DNA of 64,000 nucleotides. Origin: Brachionus manjavacas (lineage: Eukaryota > Rotifera > Eurotatoria > Ploima > Brachionidae). The translations under genes and the position numbers were made by a program. This document shows, one piece after another, positions 56,620-64,000 of the stretch. Position 1 is the stretch's first letter; every line of letters starts with the position of its first letter. The notes beneath the pieces were generated by a model. It ran no database searches and was not told the DNA's origin. It saw only the letters and a list, made by a program, of their open reading frames with translations. The stretch is from NCBI GenBank assembly GCA_019054805.1, contig JAHQIY010000008.1, forward strand, positions 2,403,501-2,467,500, read 5' to 3'.

Positions 56620-59600
56620 ATGCAGAGAAATGGATGTAAAATAAACGAATCTCACGTAAACACAATTGCTCTAAAGGCTCGCTTGGAACACCGCGAATGC
56701 GGATACCTTTGGAAACGCTCGAATGATTCAAATGGCAAATGGCAAATTAAATGGTTTGCTTTGTATCAAAATTTTTTGTTCTATTACGAGACCGTGAACA
56801 GCACCAAACCTCTGGGACTAATTGTTCTCGAAAGCTGCTACTGTAACAGAATAGTGACAAACACAAAAAATACCAAAGATGGAGAAATAAAATTGGTGAA
56901 TAAATATACAATTTTTGTTTGAAAATTTTATTGAATTTGACTTTTAAGTTTTGTTTTTCATTAACTTATTCCAAAGATGGAAAAAACCCGATTGAATTCG
57001 GAGCCGAAAATGAGGATGAGTGTGTTCAATGGATGGATGCTATCAAAAATTGTAGCTACAGCAAACTGGCGTCCGATAATGCAGAATTACAACACAAGTA
57101 CTTGCATCTTAATCAGCTCTATGAAACAGAAACCAAAAGCAAATGGCAGTACTTGTCTCAAATTGAAGAACTATCTAACGAAGTCAAGCAATTGAGAGAA
57201 GAAGTAGAAAACTCATTAGTTTCAGTATAAGAATTAATTTTTGTTTAGTTAAAAAGATACAAAGGCCAGCATGATTTGGTGGTGGCCAAAACAATTGCCG
57301 ATGAAGAATCAGCGGACATGAAGCGAATAAAGAAGGTACAAAGTTTATGCCGAGGTTGGCTATACCGTCGGAGATGGAAAAGAATTGTCAAGGATTACAT
57401 CGAGTCTCCCGATGCACTTAATTTGAGAAAAAGAAACCGAATAGTGTTTGAATTATTTGAAAAAGAAGGTGAATACATGTCCCAATTGGAAATATTGGTG
57501 TCGAATTTTTTGCGACCTTTTAAAATGGCAGCGTGCAGCAGCAAACCAGCCATAACCCACGAAGAAGTCAACTGTATTTTTCTAAATAGGTGAATTTAAA
57601 ATAGTAAAATTTTATTTCTTTAATTTATTTTATTTAGCGAAATTTTGTTATTTTTGCATCAAATATTTTACAAGGGCCTGAACAAAAAACTTGAAAATTG
57701 GCCATCAGTTTTTGTTGGCGATTTATTTGATTTTTTGCTGCCAGTATTGGTAATATACCAAGAATACGTGCGCAACCATCACTATAGTTTACAGATATTG
57801 ACCGATCTTAAAATAAGATCAATCGAATTCCGAAATTTGCTTAAGCGGTGCGAAGAGAAACCGAAATGCGAGGGTCGTTCTTTGGACATTTTTCTCACTT
57901 ATCCAATGCATCAGGTAAAACAAGTTTATAAATTAGCTTTTTTGGACAAGTACTAATTTTGGACTCCCAGATACCAAGGTATATTCTAATATTGCATCAA
58001 TTAATCTCATTTACTTCACATACATCAACCAACGAACTCTACTGTCTCGAGAATGCAAAGAAAAAACTCGAGGAACTCTCAAGAGTAATATTTAAAACTA
58101 ATTAGCTATTCTTTTGTTTTTTTTTTAATTAATTTCCTGAATTAGAGCCGTAATTATTGTGTAATTATATTTAAAATGAGCTATTTTTAGTCATGATGGG
58201 TTAACCAAGTTTTGGTTAGTAAAAAAAACTAGCAGATCAATATCATAAGTTATTCAGCAATTTTTTAAATGAAAAAAAATAATTTATTTTAGAAAATTTG
58301 TTGATTTAAGCTTTAAAACATAATAGCTTTAAAAGTAGGGGTTTAAACTTTAAGATCGATAATAATTATAAATAATGGATTAGTTAGTAGTTAAACAATT
58401 CCTGAGAGTTTAACATGACCCAGGAGAAATTTATTTTCAACTTAACGCTAATTAACTAAGGGTAAACTTTGATTGAAAAAAGCTTTTTTATTGAAAATTT
58501 CAATCAATTATACAAAAAGCTTGTAAAATATTTGAGGAGTTTAAATTCCTTTTAAAAATGGTCTATCAAAGATTTATTGATTGTTGAATGCATTTTATTT
58601 CTTAATGCTTTTTAATCATTATTTTGCTAAAAATTTGTTCTAATTTCTAGACTAGTATTTGCTACGAAATTAGATTTAATCTTGGCGAATCTTCCAGCTA
58701 TTTAAAATACTAAATTTTATTTTAGTGAATTAGACTTGTTGACATGAAGCAAACAAGTCAATTAAGCCATTTTGTTGACTTTGAAAAAAAAAATAATTTT
58801 TGCTAACAATTTAATTTTTGATCTTTTTGTATCTTTTTTTATTTCTAATTTTGAATTGTGCCATTTTTCAACTTCATTTATTATTTTTATTTTTTGGTAT
58901 CTATTCTCTCATTTCAACATTGATTTACAATAATGCAACAAAAAAAACCTGTTTTTAAATTTATCCTTTATTTTTAGCTTTTTTCATCTAGTTTCTTATT
59001 ATCCTTTTTAGCTTTGATTCTTAAAATAGACGTACTATTTATTCTTTTAACAAAACCTTTTTTCAAATTCAATATTCTAATTTAATTAAAGATTATTTTT
59101 TCTATCCTTTTATTAAATTTATCGCACAACTGAGCTAATAATACTCAGAGAATAATCTGTTCTATAAATAAAACTTAAAATTAACCAAATTTTGAAATTT
59201 TTTTTACTAAAACAGATAATTTAGTTGTGTAAAATTCTTAATGTTTAAGTAACTTTGCTTTATTCGAAAATATATATAAGTTGATTAGAACAATTTGTAA
59301 TGGCGTGCAAAATGCAGAAAATTGCAGAAATTTTTGCAAACTTATTTTACTGCATTAAGCAAATTTGGTTAAAATTATCTCTTCTAGTAAAAAAGTTATT
59401 CAAGTTTTTCTGAATTGAAATGATCGAATTGAAATGAACTTAACAACCCCAACAAGCTCTAGCTCTAAACTAAAAAAGATAAAAAGGACCTCTTAACGAA
59501 TACCTTATCTACTTTTTTAAATCTTACGGGGGCTCACTCATTCTTTACTTTCACACTCTAAAATAATTTATTTATTTAATTGAATTAACTTCCATTGTGG

Positions 59601-62600
59601 AGATATAAATGTAAAAAAAAAGACAATTATTAAAGACAATTAAAGAACTTAGACCAAAGTGAAAAGTTTCATAAATTATTTAATAGTTCATTTAAAATAT
59701 TTTTGAAGTCAAGTTACACAAGCAAAGTCTTATTGAATCACAGATTCCGTCATTTGATTTAAACACTTCTTTCAGTTGAATTTTTAGTATGGGATATAAT
59801 ATTTGGGGAGAAGAGCAGATCAGTTGAAAAGGAATTCCTTGTTGGTGCTTCCACGCACATCGAATGACGGATAAGAGATGAAAGATGCTTAAATCTGATT
59901 AAGCTTATGAAAGAAAGCTTTGAGAAGAGATAAAGTTAAGTATCTTCAAGATGTTGACCTCTCTGGACATGTGACATGTTGGACGAAGGTTAAAGATTTG
60001 TCTGATTAGGTTGTTTTGTGAGAGATTAAGAGAGACTTTAGTCCCACAAGTGAGAGTTCGAAAAGAGAAGGACCACAGCTGATTATAATAATTGTCCCTA
60101 TTCTATCCTTGTGGATAACGGGGAGGCGCTCATCTCCTTTTCATGTACCTTTTTGAAAAACGGCTCTGATCTGACACAGAAGCTACTGCATCGAGTTGAT
60201 CATCTACACCGCAATTATTACCCAGTCGAAAGTGGTCCCCCTATTTTTATGATTCCAATTTTTTTGCTGAGGCACTCTTTAATGAGATCATCAATGAAAA
60301 CATTGAAAAGAAAAGAGTATAGGATCCCATCTTGTTTAACACCTGTATCAATTGCAAATGGTTTGGAGGTGATTTTGTGAGAGAAAAATTTTGAGTAGTG
60401 TCCTGTATGGTTTGGACAGTCTGGGTATAAGTTTGAAAAAGAGAACATCACGCCAAACTTAATCAAAATAATGATTATCATTCAGAAATTGCTTAGGATA
60501 TTAATTTAATATTCTTGTTTATAATCAGACTTGTGCAAAAATTAAAAAAAGTCATTTTTAAGTCTCTTCAAAGTCAAGTCAGTAACTTGAGTCCTAAAAA
60601 TTTTTAAAGTTAAGTAAAATGACTTCACCTTGACTTTATGATCTTTATTTTTTGATAGTTTGATGTCTCTAGTTTCCTGTAATTTGGAAAAGGATCTAAT
60701 GTAAAATTTTATAAAGTAAAATTGAATACTCTTTCAGAAAAAATACTAAAAAAATGTCAAAAAAAAGGTCAAACAGAAACAAATTAAAGATTTATAAAGA
60801 ATATCGTTAATATAATAAATTTAAAAAAATGGAAAATATTCATTGAATGAATGGATAGAGAATTTCAAAGATGAAAACGAAATTATTTGAATTTTTAAGG
60901 TACTTATCTTCAAGGCACTATATAAGTATGAAACTTAAAGAGCTTTATCCTAATCAAATATATATTCTTGTAGTGAAGATTCAGTGCTATCGATTGATAT
61001 ATAAAATTACATTTAATACTTTCATAAAAAAATTTCAAAATTTTTTTTTAACTCGCCGGTAACTCACGGTCTACTCATATATTTTATCAAGCCATAGCAA
61101 GAAGATCTAAAATTTCTCAAAGAAAATCGCTCATAAAATTGCCTATACAATATTTTTTTACCAAAAATAAAGCTTGTTTAGAATTACTAATTTTGGTATA
61201 AATTTCAAATTAAATAATAACTGATGAGATATATTTTTTCAGATTTGACTTTAGAAATTTCTTAACTATTAATCATGAAACTCGTCAATTTAATGCGAAG
61301 ACATTTAAGTCAATCATAGCTTATCAAAACACCCTCTCATTGAAAAATCATTGATGATTCTTTTTTTTCAAACAAAACTGAAAATAATTCTAAACAAATA
61401 AAGTTAAATTAAAACGCATGATTAATAGAAATATATCACTTTAAAAGATCTAAATTTAATTTTAAATTAAAATATCTTAAAATGATTTTAGATTGTTCTT
61501 TTAAAATTCAGTAAAACCGAAAAGCTTTAAATTCCAAAAAGTCCTCATAAAAAACAAAAATTTTGAAAATTGTACAATATTTTTATTTGATTGAAAAAAT
61601 TTAAAAGTCAGTTTAAAATCTAGCTACGAGCTCTAGAATTTAGTTTAAATTTAAAGGAAATTATTTCATTCAAATTTGAACAGAAGAATTTAATTTCATT
61701 ATTTTATTTTGAATTTATTTTCTCTTAGTCAATGCACGATGAAGTAAGCGAAACGGAGAACATTAGATGTAACTTAGCGATTGAAAAAATGATTGTGGAA
61801 GGATGTGAGGTTATTTTAGATGCAAATCAAGTGTTCATCCGTGAAGGTAAGAATAGTTGAAAACAAAAAAAAATATTGTTCTGAATTTTTTTAGGGCTAT
61901 TGATTATTTTAACTTCTTTAAAATCAAAAACTTTGGGTGTCAAGCTTAAAGATATCAAAAAACGAAATGTTGTTAAATGTTTTTTGTTTACAAACCATTT
62001 GATAGTCACCACTAGAGCCTCCAATGGACGCCTTAATCTATACAAAGTAAAAAATAAATTATCTTTAAATTTTTAATTAGAAAATATATTTTTAAAAAGC
62101 CGTATGAAGCAATTCCTCTAAATGAATGTAAACTAATTGAGGATGTAACTAATGAACTTAGCATGATTGAAGAAGAGAGTAACATGAAAAAAAAAACACA
62201 ATTCTAAATTTACAAATTAATTATTTTAGATGTTTCAATTGTTTCTGATGATCATTCTATCTCTTCAGCTTCAATAATCTCAACCGAGTCCAATGGATCT
62301 ATTTTTTTCAATAAAGACCAGCCAACAGACTTTAGCTGTGAGTTCAAATTGGTTCAGTCAAACAATATGATCCAAAGAACTATTCACTTTATAGCGTCAT
62401 CACTTGGAGAAAAGCAAGCCTGGTGCGGCGATATGAGTCAAGTGAGTGTTTAATTTAATTTGTAAAATTTAATTTAATTTATTTCAAACAAAATTTAAGT
62501 GCATTGATAATTTAAATTATTCAAATTTGCTTCAAAACACGAATACAAGTAATTCAGTAAATATGCCAAACAAAGCTATGCCATAGTAAAATTTCTAATC

Positions 62601-62955
62601 AAATTATTATATGAAATTAAATAAGATTAATAGCTCGGATCAAAAATTGTTTAGAGATGAAAGCGACGTGAAATATTGTAAATCTTTAAATTCATGCAAA
62701 GTACCTCAAGTAAATACTTAAATTAATACAATTTTGAACTAAAATTAATTTTATAAAATCTAAGATTCGACAAGCCACTTTGGACAAGCTACTCGAGCGT
62801 CTAATTGATCTTAGATTTTTGAGCATTGATTTTTTAAATACATTTCTTTTAACCTACCGAGTCTTTACTGATCCACTTGTTATTTTAAATGCTTTGAAAA
62901 ATTTATATGAATCATCACCAAAGCATTCTATAGAGTTGGGAGAACATGATTTCAG
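56620..62955 (+). CDS. RASGRF1: Ras-specific guanine nucleotide-releasing factor (RasGRF), 5' two-thirds
   Basis: Twelve exons in frame: 56620-56895, 56949-57218, 57249-57589, 57638-57914, 57971-58084, 61729-61846, 61895-62046, 62100-62178, 62230-62441, 62500-62556, 62626-62709 and 62765-62955; about 723 residues so far. The ATG at 56620 ([13 protein letters not shown]) matches the vertebrate start. Order: PH1 ([26 protein letters not shown]), coiled coil, IQ motif ([20 protein letters not shown]), DH/RhoGEF ([20 protein letters not shown] to [16 protein letters not shown]), PH2 ([12 protein letters not shown]), then REM ([28 protein letters not shown]). The catalytic RasGEF domain must lie beyond 64000. 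By family it is a calcium/calmodulin-responsive exchange factor for Ras and Rac. Intron 5 (3.6 kb) is large and holds a LINE fragment. Confidence 0.95.
59560..60480 (-). mobile_element. LINE fragment (RT palm and 3' tail) inside RasGRF intron 5
   Basis: Minus-strand 60481-60218 reads [20 protein letters not shown], then [20 protein letters not shown] and DLIKECL: the GV.QGG.LSP.LF....DDL palm block. About 59700-59800 reads [20 protein letters not shown] with stops, like the C-terminal domain of the full LINE. The tail at 59566-59605 has the family stem-loop and AAATAAATAAATTA. It is an internally deleted, old copy in antisense orientation to RasGRF. Confidence 0.8.
59589..59602 (-). promoter_or_regulatory. 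LINE 3' terminal stem-loop (copy 3)
   Basis: LINE sense strand CTCC-ACAAT-GGAAG: the same 4-bp stem as copy 2, with one bulged base and a different loop. Flanks match copy 2 (TTTACATTTA before, TTAATTCAATT after). Confidence 0.6.
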
Positions 62956-64000
62956 GTTTTAAAATTATCTAGCAAATTTACTCTTTGTGTACACATGAAC
63001 TAGTTCAAAATATTACAATTCCAAATTTTCGGTGCTTTTCTTAAAGGTTTCTCAATTTATTAAACTCAAAAAATATTTTTTTTAAAGCAATCATAGTTTG
63101 AGTATTTTGAAAAATTTTCTTAATATACCATATTGTTTTAAGAGGACTTTTATTTAACTTTGAAGTTGAAGTTGATGATCAATGCAAGACATTATTTATC
63201 TTTAGATATTAATTTATTCTTTGAATTTCCATGTTTAAATCCATGTATAAAATTGATTTTCAAATTTAAATTTTGCAAACTGATTTTTTATAAAGTTTAT
63301 TTTTAATTTTTTTTCAAATATTTTTATCTAGTATTCAAAATTGATTTTCAAATTTAAATTTTGCAAACTGATTTTTTATAAAGTTTATTTTTAATTTTTT
63401 TTCAAATATTTTTATCTAGTATTCAAAATTGATTTTTAAAAATGAAATTCAAATTTTGAATTCCAAATAAGTAATAAAAAAGAAAAATCGATCTTTTTTA
63501 AACCAATATTTTTGAAATTAAAAAACTAAAAATTGACTTAATAAAAAATCAGTCAAATGTGAAAATAGATTTTTATACATGAATTGGGAAAAGTTTTTTT
63601 AAAAAATGGCTTTAAATCTACATAACATGTAAAGGATGTAAAATTTAAATTGTTTATTAATTTTTATAGATAAACTCTTTGAATTGAAATGATATTTTGT
63701 ATTTTTCATCTTGTAACTTCTAGATTTCCAGTTTCTTTCTAAAACCTAAACAAATCCCGTAGCATTTTAGAATAATTAAGATTCTGACTCCAAGCAAAAC
63801 TAATAAAAACATTTTCAGTAGTCTTTGATTTTCTCGGTTTCAATTTACTAAATATTTTTTTTCAAATTTTTTGCTTTTTATATATTTAATTTGCTCTGAA
63901 AAACAGAAAATCAAACTTTTACTATTTATGAGATTTCTATTTTCTTATATTCCTGGTCGTTGTCTAAATCCCTTTACCATTAATATTTTTAATTAAATAA
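62956..64000. other. RasGRF intron 12 (to the window edge)
   Basis: It begins at the donor GTTTTA after exon 12 and contains no further exon that I can see; the remaining exons lie to the right. A tandem repeat lies at 63249-63436. Confidence 0.6.
63249..63436. repeat. 88-bp tandem repeat, about 2.1 copies
   Basis: AAAATTGATTTT recurs at 63249, 63337 and 63425, period 88; the first two units look identical. It lies in the last visible RasGRF intron. Confidence 0.9.

Noticed and set aside
1-64000. tRNA, rRNA, CRISPR, LTR or virus-like elements
   Set aside because: Looked for cloverleaf B-box-like GTTCGA contexts, repeat-spacer arrays, and gag/pol/env or capsid-like frames; none convincing. 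The GTTCGAATC-like match near 22341 lies in the glycosyltransferase exon.

Overview
Organism. The window is very AT-rich animal DNA. Introns are short (about 40-60 bases), AT-rich and GT-AG. The conserved genes resemble vertebrate orthologues closely: neugrin, HIGD2, NAP1, factor B/DMAC2L, MBIP, AATF, a core-2 GlcNAc transferase and RasGRF. Strong AT bias, small introns, many LINEs and tandem paralogues together suggest a small invertebrate. A monogonont rotifer of the Brachionus type is my best guess, but the sequence alone does not prove it.

Layout. 1-7.5 kb is a dense gene block on the plus strand: the 3' part of a neugrin-like gene, a HIG1-domain gene and three tandem NAP1 histone-chaperone genes, with tandem-repeat spacers between them. 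8-9.7 kb holds a decayed CR1-like LINE on minus. 10.1-12.8 kb has a factor B (DMAC2L) gene, a short MBIP-like gene and an intronless leucine-rich-repeat gene facing them. 13.3-15.0 kb holds LINE tails. 15.3-17.5 kb is a decayed DNA transposon with a DDE_Tnp_4 plus SWIM transposase and 43-bp inverted ends. 18.3-20.2 kb is AATF. 21.9-26.0 kb (minus) is a three-exon core-2-type N-acetylglucosaminyltransferase with a mariner-like insertion in its large intron. 26-37.5 kb is nearly gene-free; its only clear content is an inverted pair of pogo-like transposase fragments.

37.5-39.2 kb encodes a protein I read as a Bcl-2-family member, with BH1- and BH2-like motifs behind about 440 residues of low-complexity, probably disordered sequence. 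39.5-46 kb is a transposon graveyard. It has three TA-flanked inverted-repeat elements, one of them nested in a LINE. Another carries a 58-residue eight-cysteine PHD-like ORF. 47.4-54.9 kb is the most striking structure: an essentially full-length two-ORF LINE (about 4.5 kb, minus) lying exactly between two nearly identical 1.44-kb direct repeats. 56.6-63 kb is the 5' two-thirds of a RasGRF gene (PH-coiled coil-IQ-DH-PH-REM) that runs off the right edge.

How the parts relate. The host genes look like unrelated housekeeping and signalling genes. Only the NAP1 triplet is a local gene family. Three copies of the two-ORF LINE family share a terminal stem-loop whose paired bases covary, which points to a 3' recognition structure. 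I saw no CRISPR, rRNA, convincing tRNA, or LTR/virus-like element.
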